Positions 9,441 through 21,604 of a stretch of DNA of 54,247 nucleotides are shown here, one piece after another. The notes below the pieces were generated by a model. It searched no databases, had not been told where the DNA came from, and saw only the letters and a program-made list of their open reading frames with translations. The position numbers and the translations under genes are program-made. The stretch spans positions 1 to 54,247 of the forward strand of contig JALXBF010000109.1 in NCBI GenBank assembly GCA_026991575.1. The letters run 5' to 3'. Origin of the DNA: Planctomycetota bacterium (lineage in GTDB: Bacteria; Planctomycetota; Planctomycetia; JALXBF01). Position 1 is the first letter of the stretch. Every line of letters starts with the position of its first letter.

Positions 9441-12386
9441 ATGCTTCGAAAGCGTTCCCCGGGCTGGTTGCTTTCGGTTTCGCTGGTTGGTCTCCTCGCG
9501 GCAACGGTACCGGCGGCCGAAGAGCAAGAGCAGTTCCTGGAGCGGCTACGCCAGGCGGGTTACCACGACATGGTCGTGGCCTATCTGGAGCGGCTCAAGG
9601 CACGCCCGGAAACGACGCCCGCCGAGCGGGCCGACTACGAGTTTCTCATCGGGCGAGCGCTTCTGGACTGGGCTGCCGATAGCCAGGATCTGACGGAGCG
9701 GGCGGAACTGTTGCAGCGGGCTGAGGCAGTCTTGCGCGACTATGTGGCCAAGCATCCCGAGGGCACGTATGCCGGTGATGCCTCGCTGGAGCTAGCCCGG
9801 CTGCTGTTCGAGCGTGGTAAGCTGGCGGCGGCGCGTGCAGAGCGGGCCGGGGGGGGCGATGAGGCCGGCCAGTTCCTTCAGGAGGCGCGGCGCCTGCTGG
9901 CTGAGGCGCGGGAGGCCTTCCTGGCGGCTGCCGAGGCGTTCCACCGGCAGATGCGGCAGTTTCCGGCATACATCGATCCCCGTCGCTCGATTACCGTTCA
10001 GGGCAAGCGGCTGGCCGGGCGCGAGGCGATCCGACGGAGACGGCAGGCGGAGCTGAACTGGGTGTTGGCCCAGTTCCACGCGGCGCTGGCCGACTACGAG
10101 ATTGCCCAAAGCTATCCGGAAGGCAGTGCCGAATGGCATCGCCAGTTGGAGGCGGCACGCAAGCAGTTTGAGCAGATCTATCAAAGACATCGCATTCTCG
10201 TGGTTGGTTTGCACGCACGGCTCTGGATGGCCCGCTGCTTTGAAGAGGCGGGGGAGGTTCGTCGCGCGGTTGGCTTGTACGACGAGCTGTTGCGGCACGA
10301 CCCTGCCCAGCAGCAGGATCCGGCCGCTCGCGCCGCACTGCGGAGTCTGCAGCGGCGCGTCCGGCTGCAGTGGATCTCCGCGCAGAACAGGCTGAAGAAC
10401 TACCGGCTTGCCTACGACGCTGCGCGCGAGTGGCTGCGGCAGAACCGGACCATTCGCGATGAATCGCTGCGGGCGCGAGCGCTGTGGGAGCTGGCAACTG
10501 CCGCGCGCGAGCTGGCGCGCGCGCTGCCTGAGGGCGATCGAGACCGCCGTCGGCTGCTGCGCGAAGCGATCAACGCATGGGCAGAGCTGGCACGGGGAGA
10601 ATCGCAATACCGCACGCTCGCCGTCGCCGAGCTCCAGCGCTGGGCCGGCAGCCGCGAAGCGGCCCGTACGCACGGCCGGCTGACGTTCGCCGCCGCAGTG
10701 TCGCTGGCCGAAGAAGCCCTGGAACAGGAAAAGTGGCAGGAAGCTGCCCGGTACTTCCGCACCGCCCTCACGCTGGTGCACGAGGCCGACAGCAGCTACC
10801 AGATCGAAAACGCCCGGCTGCGCTACGCGTACACGCTCTATCAGCTGGGAGAGCTGTTCGACGCGGCCGTGGTGGCCGAGCACGTCGCAAGCCGGGCGAC
10901 CGACAGCGGGCTGGCCCGCTCCGCAGCCAACATTGCCATGACTGCCTACTGGAAAGCCTACCGGAACATGTTGACCGCTACCAGGAACCAGGGGCCGCGA
11001 CCATCGGGGGCCGACTCGCTGCGCGCTCGTGCTGAGCGGATGGCTCGCCTGATCGTGGACCGCTGGCCAGAGAGTGGCCCGGCCGATTTTGCCCACTCGT
11101 TGCTGGGCAGCATTGCCTGGGCTGAAGGCAACTGGTTGCGGGCCGCTCGCCACTACGCTGCTGTTAGCATGCGCGCTGAAACGTTCGCGGCGGCTCAGCT
11201 CAGAGCGGCCGAGGCGTGGTGGCAACTCTACGTGCAACGGCTACGGGCCGGCCAAGCACAGGCAGCCAGGGAAGCTCTGGCCCAGGTGGAGAGAACCGCG
11301 GTGGCGGTCCGACAAAGGTACGAGAGCAAGACGGGTGAACCACCCGAACGGAGGCCGCTGGACCTCGTGCGCGCCGATCTGATGCTGGCCCGGGTCAGGC
11401 TGGAGCAGGGGCGGCCAGAAGAGGCCCAGGCCATACTCGAGCCGTACTTCGTGGTCCTTTTCTCCCGCCACGATCTTGCCCCGTTGCGACGGCCGTTCCT
11501 GACCACCCTGTTGCGGCTGCACCTGATGCAGGGCGACGTAGATGCGGCCCAACGGGTGCTCTCATTGCTGGATGAAACGGGCGCGGAGGACCTGAAGGAC
11601 CTGCTGACGGCGCTGGCCCTGCAGCTGGCCGAAAGGGCCGAGCTGGAGGAGGGGCAACGGGCCGGCGAGGCGCTGGCAACGCTGGCGGAACGGATTGCTG
11701 CAGCAGCCGAACCGGACGACCGCGAGGCACTCCGCTGGCTTGTGCCCCCGCTGGAGCGTGTAGGGCAGTATGACGCGGCCGAGAAGGTGTGCCGAAAGCT
11801 GATCGAACTGGCCGGCCAGGACACGCGCCAGCGACGCGCCGCCCAGCTGCTGCTGGCATCCGTGCTGAGGCACAAGGGGCAGTACGCAGCCGCGGCCGAG
11901 CTGCTGGTGTCGCGCGATCGGCGCCGCGGTGTACTCGTGGAAACCCCACGCGCGATCGATGCCATCATGGAGTACGGTAGGATCCTGTCCTGGTGGGCGC
12001 TGTCGGATCCGAGCCGCTGGGACCAGGCGATCGCGCACTGGAACCGCTATGCTCGGCTGCTGAGCATGGCGCGCCGCAAACCGCCCGAGTACTACGAGGC
12101 ATGGGCATACCTGGTGCTGTCCTATGTCGGTAAGTTCCGAAGTAGTGGATCGGGAGATACGAGGACAGCGGCACGGGGGCGAGCGCTGGTGCAGTATGCA
12201 CTGCGGAGCATGCCACCAGCAGGCCTGTCGCAACCGATCGATCCAGCACGCTGGCCCGACCTGGTCGCGTTCGCAAAGAGGGTTGGGTTGCCCATGACGG
12301 AGGGCCGGCCATACAGGGAGTTCCTGGCCGATGTGCTCGATGCGCTTGCCGGCCGATCAGCTGCAACCGGTGCCGCCGTGCGCTGA
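9441..12386 (+). CDS. Large exported TPR-repeat protein
   Basis: 981 residues. The N-terminus (MLRKRSPGWLLSVSLVGLLAATVPAA) is a clear signal peptide. The rest is almost wholly alpha-helical and Ala/Leu/Arg/Glu-rich, with repeated A-x-x-x-Y and L-x-x-G/A-x-x-Y patterns of tetratricopeptide repeats. It is presumably a periplasmic or envelope scaffold. The frame is open upstream into the amidase gene, but the ATG at 9441 with an AAAGGGGG site and the signal peptide behind it fix the start. It is one of three exported TPR proteins in this window (also 30914-31969 and 45449-48571). The specific function is not known to me. Confidence 0.8.
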   Translation: MLRKRSPGWLLSVSLVGLLAATVPAAEEQEQFLERLRQAGYHDMVVAYLERLKARPETTPAERADYEFLIGRALLDWAADSQDLTERAELLQRAEAVLRDYVAKHPEGTYAGDASLELARLLFERGKLAAARAERAGGGDEAGQFLQEARRLLAEAREAFLAAAEAFHRQMRQFPAYIDPRRSITVQGKRLAGREAIRRRRQAELNWVLAQFHAALADYEIAQSYPEGSAEWHRQLEAARKQFEQIYQRHRILVVGLHARLWMARCFEEAGEVRRAVGLYDELLRHDPAQQQDPAARAALRSLQRRVRLQWISAQNRLKNYRLAYDAAREWLRQNRTIRDESLRARALWELATAARELARALPEGDRDRRRLLREAINAWAELARGESQYRTLAVAELQRWAGSREAARTHGRLTFAAAVSLAEEALEQEKWQEAARYFRTALTLVHEADSSYQIENARLRYAYTLYQLGELFDAAVVAEHVASRATDSGLARSAANIAMTAYWKAYRNMLTATRNQGPRPSGADSLRARAERMARLIVDRWPESGPADFAHSLLGSIAWAEGNWLRAARHYAAVSMRAETFAAAQLRAAEAWWQLYVQRLRAGQAQAAREALAQVERTAVAVRQRYESKTGEPPERRPLDLVRADLMLARVRLEQGRPEEAQAILEPYFVVLFSRHDLAPLRRPFLTTLLRLHLMQGDVDAAQRVLSLLDETGAEDLKDLLTALALQLAERAELEEGQRAGEALATLAERIAAAAEPDDREALRWLVPPLERVGQYDAAEKVCRKLIELAGQDTRQRRAAQLLLASVLRHKGQYAAAAELLVSRDRRRGVLVETPRAIDAIMEYGRILSWWALSDPSRWDQAIAHWNRYARLLSMARRKPPEYYEAWAYLVLSYVGKFRSSGSGDTRTAARGRALVQYALRSMPPAGLSQPIDPARWPDLVAFAKRVGLPMTEGRPYREFLADVLDALAGRSAATGAAVR

Positions 12387-12452
12387 GCGAGACGATCTGC
12401 CCCCCTGCGCCATCGAGGACCAACTCCCCGTGAACTCTCATGGCCGAACCGG

Positions 12453-14396
12453 CTACAGCGACCGCAGGTACTCAACGAGGGCTTCCATGTCCTCGCCCTG
12501 AATGTGGGCATGTTCCTCGGCGTTGTGCATGTATACGGCGTCCGCCAGCGTCTTGGCCCGTCCGTCATGCAGCCAGGGACCGTCATCCCAGGTTCCCCTC
12601 AGATCCGGGACATCGTACTCGTCCGGCTGGATCCGATCGCCGTTCGGCAGAACGAGCACGTCGGGCCGACCCTTGCCCGTACCCGGCGCACGACGCACGA
12701 TCAGCACCTCGTCGTGCGGGAAGTGGCACTTGGTGCAGCCGGCAATGTAGTCGCCCTCGAAGATCGCACGGCCGCGTAACGCCTTCTCCGTTAGCTCGCC
12801 GTTTGGCTTGCGGAATGGGTTGGGGACCTTCGGAATCGATAGCACATAGGCTTCCAGCTTGGCGATTTCGTCCGGCAATGGCTTGCCACCACGCATGACC
12901 TGCTCGATCGTCGGGAGGCACTCGTCGTTGCCCACCGTTCGGGCTTCCCCTTGCCAGCGGAACGGGCTCGTACCTGCAATGCCACGCAGCGATTTGATGT
13001 CCTTGAACGTGCCCAGGCCATCATCGGCCAGGTCCCACGCCAGCCGGGCGTTGTGCCCTTCCGGGTGGCACGTCGCGCAGGCGAACTGATTACGGTAGCA
13101 GAACAGCGAGGAGTTAAACAGAATCTCGCCCTCACGCAATCTGCTCCTCTCCGACGGCCCAACAGCGAAGCGACGCACCAGCTCCGACTTGTCCCCCACA
13201 CGAACGGCAGCGACCGTCTCGTTCAGACGCTCGACGACGTAGAGCCAACCGTCTGCCCCCGCAAGGCCCTGCGGATTGGCCGCCACCGTCACGTACTGTA
13301 CCCTGTCCCTGGCAAGCGAGGTGCGGGGACCGGGGGCCGAACTTGCGGTCGGTAACGCATCAAACCGCCTCAACAGCCACGCTGCGTCGATAAGCAGCAC
13401 GCGGTCCGCCGCGCCACACGCCACCACCAACCACCGCCGACCGCCTCCGTCGCGGACCAACACCAGGTCGTACGGATTGGCGTAATAACGTTCAGTAGTG
13501 TCCAGCACGAAGGCACGCACTTGGGGCGATTCGCCCAATCGGATCAGGCCGATAGCGTGGTTCCATGGCGCAGGTTCACCGGCAGCCGGTACGTCGGGTC
13601 GCGGGATCGAGTACGCGAAGGCAATGGTGCGATCGTCCAGGTAAGCGATGCCGCGCAGGTTGGCAGCAGGCTTGACGGGGATCGTCTGCAGCACGTCCAA
13701 GCTGTCGGCCGCCAGCAGCACAACGTACCGCTGCAGACCTGCGGCGTCACAGGTAACGGCTAGCGTGTTGCCGTTGGCGCTGAGGGCCATGTGCCGCGGG
13801 TTATCGGGCAGTCGCCTGCGAGCCACGACGCGTTTGGTCACCGGGTCGATGGCGCAGATCGTTTCGTCCTTGCCCATACAGGTGACATAAACCCGACCGG
13901 TAACAGGGTGCGTGATCAGGTCGAACGGCTGGTTGTCCACGGCGACGTGACAGATCGGGGCCTGAGAGCGAAGATCGAGAACGGTTACCGTGTCCGAGTA
14001 GCGGTTGGCCACATAGAGCGTTTCTCCGTCGGGTGACAGCGCGATCCCGTTGGGGTAGTCCTGGGCCGGCAGTTCGGCCAAGACCGTGCCCTTGGCAGTG
14101 TCGAGCACGATGACCGCTCTGGCGTTACTTGCGGAGACGTACAGACGGCCGCGGTCTGGATCGACTGCCGCACGCAGCGGGGTCCGGTAACGCCGGTCCA
14201 GTTCCGTCGGGTCCGGGGCAACCGTACGGAATGTTTGCGGGACCGCCGAACGATCCTCAACGAGCACGAGTTCTGCTGGCCGAGGCGCAAGAAGCGAAGC
14301 CAGGTCCAGGTAGCCGCTGAGCTGTAGGCTGAGCGGAATGAGCAGCAGTACGAGCAGGATGGCGAGCAGAAGCAGACGTCGCTGCACGCGTATCAT
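12453..14396 (-). CDS. Beta-propeller/diheme cytochrome c fusion, membrane-anchored
   Basis: 647 residues. An N-terminal membrane helix (residues 7-28) anchors the protein or acts as signal. Residues 60-410 contain repeated YVTN/YncE-type beta-propeller blades (DRGRLYVSASN, DGETLYVANRYSDTVTVLD, GRVYVTCMGKDE). Residues 420-647 form a diheme CCP/MauG-like domain with CATCH at 440-444 and CTKCH at 554-558, plus PWLHDGRAKTL near the end. It is a clear paralogue of the protein at 43081-44925: both share LxWDLxDDGLG and GTxPFRWQGEA around the first heme. The ATG at 14396 has a GGGAG site; the frame extends upstream without one. The electron partner and substrate are unknown. Confidence 0.82.
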   Translation of the reverse strand: MIRVQRRLLLLAILLVLLLIPLSLQLSGYLDLASLLAPRPAELVLVEDRSAVPQTFRTVAPDPTELDRRYRTPLRAAVDPDRGRLYVSASNARAVIVLDTAKGTVLAELPAQDYPNGIALSPDGETLYVANRYSDTVTVLDLRSQAPICHVAVDNQPFDLITHPVTGRVYVTCMGKDETICAIDPVTKRVVARRRLPDNPRHMALSANGNTLAVTCDAAGLQRYVVLLAADSLDVLQTIPVKPAANLRGIAYLDDRTIAFAYSIPRPDVPAAGEPAPWNHAIGLIRLGESPQVRAFVLDTTERYYANPYDLVLVRDGGGRRWLVVACGAADRVLLIDAAWLLRRFDALPTASSAPGPRTSLARDRVQYVTVAANPQGLAGADGWLYVVERLNETVAAVRVGDKSELVRRFAVGPSERSRLREGEILFNSSLFCYRNQFACATCHPEGHNARLAWDLADDGLGTFKDIKSLRGIAGTSPFRWQGEARTVGNDECLPTIEQVMRGGKPLPDEIAKLEAYVLSIPKVPNPFRKPNGELTEKALRGRAIFEGDYIAGCTKCHFPHDEVLIVRRAPGTGKGRPDVLVLPNGDRIQPDEYDVPDLRGTWDDGPWLHDGRAKTLADAVYMHNAEEHAHIQGEDMEALVEYLRSL

Positions 14397-15104
14397 AGCC
14401 GGACTCCCGTTCTGCCAGCCCGACCGTGCACGTGGCCGTCTCGGTCGTCCCATCCACCCTATGCAGTTCTTGCTCAGTCGAGACGATCGCACGTATGGTC
14501 GGGCTCGCTACCGCTGTGCCACAGGCAGAAGAACGGACAGTACCGGCGGGCAGCTTGACGTTGCTACCGGTTTATACCCTTCGGTCCAGCGGCCAGTTCG
14601 GAGCGAGGACCAACGGACGACATGATGCAGACGCGGCGGGCCAGAAGCGACGGACGTGGCGTGGGTGCCAGGGGTACGAGTCTTTGCCGATGGTGCAGAC
14701 GCTGTCTGTGTGCGTCGTGAGGGGAGGAGACGGAAAAGCAAGCGGGCGGCGCGTGTGCTCATCGCTCGCCGCTGCGGCCCGAGGCGGGGGATTTGTCCCG
14801 GCTGCCGGTTTGCAGGGAAGCCAATCGCATCGGGCCGGGCCGGTAGCGCTCAGTCGGCGAAGCGTCCGCCGATGGGGTATCGTCGGTGATTCAGCCACGA
14901 CTTGCTCCGGGGCCGTGCATGTGGAAGCTTAGCTGGAGCCGGCCCCGGGGGCTCGGCCAGCAGCCGGGGCCGGCGGGGGCAGGGAAGCGACCCGGGGTTG
15001 GCCGGAGTTCGGCTTCACGCCGTCCCGTGTCTTCGGCTCATCCTCCTGGCGACTAGCTGCGAGGATAGCCGGCGCGATGCCCGCGCCTCTGCTGATGGGA
15101 CCTG
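14397..15104. other. Intergenic region, no gene seen
   Basis: About 700 bases between the start of the diheme fusion and the end of the coiled-coil gene. Short frames on both strands are low-complexity and mutually overlapping. It must contain the promoter for the minus-strand gene at 12453-14396, which I could not place with confidence. A strong hairpin lies at 14938-14974. Confidence 0.5.
14938..14974 (-). terminator. GC-rich hairpin downstream of coiled-coil gene
   Basis: Perfect 11-bp arms at 14938-14948 and 14964-14974 with a 15-base loop. It lies about 130 bases beyond the stop of the minus-strand gene ending at 15105. There is no T-tract, so it would be at most a non-canonical terminator or an RNA-stabilising structure. 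Confidence 0.35.
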
Positions 15105-18405
<3,301 letters not shown>

Positions 18406-18612
18406 TTAGCTCATCTTAGGCGCCGCACGCAGCATGGCCAGGATTCGGGCTCCAGCGCCGGCCGGCGAGCGTCCTGGAGGTTCGACCGCAGCGGATTCCT
18501 TCGTGCCAGTAGCCAGCCGCCAGCGGTAGGATGGAGTGGGAGGACGGTCGGCAACTGGGCTTGCCGGCGTCAAGAACTTCCGGTAGCGTCGTCTGGCCAG
18601 GTCGGAGAGCAC

Positions 18613-19044
18613 GTGCAGGGCTGGAACACGTCGGCGAAAAATCGGTGGTTGCATCTGGCGATTGCCGCGGCCCTGTTTGCTCCCATCGGGATTGCCACGT
18701 TTTTGAGTCCGGACCCGAGGGGCTATGGAACCCATGAGCAACTCGGGCTGCCACCCTGCGGCTTTCGCCTCGTTACGGGCTATCCGTGTCCTGGCTGTGG
18801 CGGTACGACCGCGTTCGTGCTCGCCGTGCACGGCCGGTTTCCGGCGGCGTTCCAGGTGCACGTAGCCGGCGCGACCTCGGCTGTCGTGTGCGGCGTGTCC
18901 GGCGTGACGGAGGTGCTTCTGGCAGCAGGGGTGCTCAAACGCGCCCGCGCGCACCGGATGGTGGCTCTGACCACGATGCTGGTAGCGCTTGCGGCACAGT
19001 TGGCCCTGTGGACCTGGCGAACTGCCTTGCTCTGGCTGCCGTAG
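18613..19044 (+). CDS. DUF2752 family membrane protein
   Basis: 143 residues with three predicted membrane helices. The diagnostic block is PPCGFRLVTGYPCPGCGGTTAFVLAVHGRF, matching the DUF2752 pattern CP....TG.PCPGCG.TRA. The four cysteines suggest a metal site or disulphides near the membrane surface. The GTG at 18613 is chosen because GGAGA sits just upstream and the first helix then starts about a dozen residues in; the frame stays open further upstream through the guaB leader but without family resemblance. Function of the family is unknown to me. A lipoprotein gene follows 56 bases later. Confidence 0.7.
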   Translation: MQGWNTSAKNRWLHLAIAAALFAPIGIATFLSPDPRGYGTHEQLGLPPCGFRLVTGYPCPGCGGTTAFVLAVHGRFPAAFQVHVAGATSAVVCGVSGVTEVLLAAGVLKRARAHRMVALTTMLVALAAQLALWTWRTALLWLP

Positions 19045-19100
19045 CCGGAGCAACTCCGCCAGCGTCCCAATGGCAGTGACGGTTCAGGGAAGGAACGACG

Positions 19101-19757
19101 ATGAGCCAGACGAGGGTACTGCGCAGGAGGCTGTGGAGGCAGGCGGGAGCTGCACTGACGGTGGCCGCTACGCTACTGATAGCCGGGTGCCGTCCAGCAG
19201 CTCTGCTTTACTACCTGCTACTGGCACCGGAACCGAAGATTGCCGCGGAGTTCGACAAGCTCGAGGGCAAGAAGGTCGTGGTCCTCGTCTACGCCACGGC
19301 TGCGGCGCGGTATGCGTACCCAAGCATTGAAGCGGATCTGCGCCGTCACATCGTCCGCGAGCTGCTGAATAACGTCGAAGACATCGAGATCGCCGATCCG
19401 GACGAAGTCGTGGCCTGGTGCTCGAGGAACGAAGGCTTTAGCCTCGCTGAGGTCGGTAAGGAATTTGCCGCTGATTACGTGGTCTACGTCGAAATCCAGC
19501 AGTTCGCCATCTCCGACCCGGCTAGCCCACAGCTGTATCGCGGCCGCGCAGCGGCGACGATCCAGGTTGCCGACGTGCACGATGACGGCGACATCGTGTG
19601 GGAAACGTACCTGGAGTCGGCGTACCCGGCGAGCCGGTCCGTACCGGCCAGCGAGATTTCCGGCACAAAGTTCCGCAATATCTACGTGAAGCGACTGGCA
19701 CGCGAGATCGCGCGGCACTTCTTCCCGTACCGCCCGGAGGAGACGTTCACGATCTGA
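19101..19757 (+). CDS. Conserved lipoprotein of unknown function
   Basis: 218 residues with a lipoprotein signal peptide whose lipobox LIAGC places the modified Cys at residue 30. The mature part begins with a short hydrophobic stretch (LLYYLLLAPEPK) and then a soluble alpha/beta domain (KVVVLVYATAAARYAYP, DYVVYVEIQQF, ETYLESAYP). It resembles small planctomycete envelope lipoproteins but I cannot assign a function. A GGAAGG site precedes the ATG. Its 3' end overlaps the convergent dapF gene by 11 bases. Confidence 0.75.
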   Translation: MSQTRVLRRRLWRQAGAALTVAATLLIAGCRPAALLYYLLLAPEPKIAAEFDKLEGKKVVVLVYATAAARYAYPSIEADLRRHIVRELLNNVEDIEIADPDEVVAWCSRNEGFSLAEVGKEFAADYVVYVEIQQFAISDPASPQLYRGRAAATIQVADVHDDGDIVWETYLESAYPASRSVPASEISGTKFRNIYVKRLAREIARHFFPYRPEETFTI

Positions 19758-20619
19758 GCTGGGCCTGCTCCAGGAGGGACCGATCTAGTCGGCCTTCAAA
19801 AACGCGTTCGGCCGGGCCGGTCATGTACACGCGATTGTCGGCTTCGGACCATTCCAACGTCAGGCTGCCGCCGGGCAGCTCCGCCACCACGCGGCGACCG
19901 GTCCGGCCCGTAAGCGCCGCGACCACGGCCGCGGCACACGCTCCGGTGCCGCAGGCAAGCGTCTCGCCGGCACCCCGTTCCCAAACGCGCAGCCTCAGCC
20001 GATCACGGTCCACGACCATCACCACCTCAACGTTCGCCCGCTGCGGAAAGACGCCCGCTTGCTCCAGTGCCGGTCCCAACTGCGCCAGCGGCACTGTCTC
20101 AGGTGGTTCGTCGACGAACACCACGCAGTGCGGATTGCCCATCGAGACCGCACTCAACCGCACCGTGCCTCCGTTGAGCGAGTAGGGAACTTCCAAAGGG
20201 GGGCAACCGGGTAGCTCGGCCGGGATGCGGTCCGGTTCAAAGATTGGCTCGCCCATGTCCACCCGGACCGCGATCACCTCACCACGTTCGTCTCGCCTTA
20301 CCTCCAGCCGGTGCAAGCCGCGGAGCGAGCGGATCCGGACAATCGGGCCGGCGACCCGGCCGCTTTCCACCAGGTACCTGGCAACGCAGCGGATCCCGTT
20401 GCCGCACATTTCCGCTTCCGAACCGTCCGCGTTGAAGATCCTCATGGCCGCGTCCGCCGACGCATCGGGCAGGATCAGGATCAGCCCGTCGGCTCCGACG
20501 CCGAAATGACGACGGCAGACCACGGGCGCGAGCCGCTGCGGCTCGACCGGTAGCTGCTGCCGGAAGCAGTCGACACAGACGAAGTCGTTCCCCGTGCCGT
20601 GGAGTTTGACAAAATGCAT
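19747..20619 (-). CDS. dapF: Diaminopimelate epimerase
   Basis: Interconverts LL- and meso-diaminopimelate in lysine and peptidoglycan precursor synthesis, using two cysteines as acid/base. Both are present: C72 in MCGNGIRC and C223 in LACGTGACA. Other conserved blocks are FVKLHGTGNDF at the start, FGVGADGLI and SMGNPHCV. From ATG 20619, which has a GGAG site, the protein is 290 residues, normal for DapF; the longer open frame adds unrelated residues. A complete DapF is consistent with a peptidoglycan-containing cell. Confidence 0.96.
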   Translation of the reverse strand: MHFVKLHGTGNDFVCVDCFRQQLPVEPQRLAPVVCRRHFGVGADGLILILPDASADAAMRIFNADGSEAEMCGNGIRCVARYLVESGRVAGPIVRIRSLRGLHRLEVRRDERGEVIAVRVDMGEPIFEPDRIPAELPGCPPLEVPYSLNGGTVRLSAVSMGNPHCVVFVDEPPETVPLAQLGPALEQAGVFPQRANVEVVMVVDRDRLRLRVWERGAGETLACGTGACAAAVVAALTGRTGRRVVAELPGGSLTLEWSEADNRVYMTGPAERVFEGRLDRSLLEQAQLRS

Positions 20620-20744
20620 GGCACCGCTCCGCTGAGGCCGCGTCGGCGTTCGATCCACCGGAGGCCTTCGGTACCATCCTATGACCGGATCACGGCCGGG
20701 GCTCCGGTAGAATCTGGCCAACCGGGCAGGAGAGGATAAGCACG

Positions 20745-21572
20745 ATGAAGTTTGCAATCTGCAACGAGCTGTTTGAAGATTGGCCTCTGGAGCGGATTTG
20801 CGCGTTCGTTGCGCGCACGGGCTACGAAGGCTTGGAGCTGGCCCCGTTTACGCTGGCCTCGCGCATTGACCAGTACCCGACGCAGGCGCGGGAGCAGCTG
20901 CGGCAGACGGCGGCCGACTACGGGCTGGAGATCGTCGGCCTGCACTGGCTGCTGGCCCGTACTGAAGGTCTGCATCTGACCTGTCCCGACGAGCACGTCC
21001 GCGCGAACACGGCGGCCTATCTTGAGGAGCTGGCCAGGGCGTGTCACCAGTTGGGAGGCCACGTGCTCGTCTTCGGCTCACCCAAGCAGCGGAACCTGGA
21101 ACCGGGCGTCACCAGGCAACAGGGCATGAAGTGGGCCGCAGAAGTGTTCCGTGCCGTGATGCCCACGTTGGAAAGGTATAACGTGGTGCTGTGCGTCGAG
21201 CCGCTGGCGCCGGCCGAGACCAATTTCCTGACCAGTTGTGCCGAGGCGTGGGAACTGGTCCAGATGGTCGGCCACCCGAACTGCAAGTTGCATCTGGATG
21301 TGAAGGCGATGAGTGCCGAGCGTGAGCCGGTGCCTGCGTTGATCCGTCGTTGGGCTCGGCATGCCGGACACTTCCACGCCAACGATGCCAATATGCGTGG
21401 ACCAGGATTCGGAGACGTTGACTTCGTGCCCATCTTCGATGCCCTGCTCGAGGTCGGTTACGACGGCTGGGTGTCCGTGGAAGTGTTCGACTTCCGGCCC
21501 GATCCCGAAACGATCGCCATCAAGAGCCTCGAGTACATGCGGGCGTGCCTGCGGAAGCTGGGAGTCGCGTGA
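20745..21572 (+). CDS. Sugar phosphate isomerase/epimerase family (TIM barrel)
   Basis: 275-residue xylose-isomerase-like TIM barrel (AP_endonuc_2 superfamily). Likely metal ligands appear at the strand ends: E in CVEPLAP, D in LHLDVKAM, H in FHANDANM and E in VSVEVFD. Members of this superfamily isomerise or epimerise sugars and inositols; the substrate is not readable. An AGGAGAGG site precedes the ATG. The prolyl oligopeptidase gene starts 32 bases after its stop, so cotranscription is likely. Confidence 0.85.
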   Translation: MKFAICNELFEDWPLERICAFVARTGYEGLELAPFTLASRIDQYPTQAREQLRQTAADYGLEIVGLHWLLARTEGLHLTCPDEHVRANTAAYLEELARACHQLGGHVLVFGSPKQRNLEPGVTRQQGMKWAAEVFRAVMPTLERYNVVLCVEPLAPAETNFLTSCAEAWELVQMVGHPNCKLHLDVKAMSAEREPVPALIRRWARHAGHFHANDANMRGPGFGDVDFVPIFDALLEVGYDGWVSVEVFDFRPDPETIAIKSLEYMRACLRKLGVA

Positions 21573-21604
21573 ACTGCCGTTGCAGTTGCCTACGGAGTGC
21601 CGTG

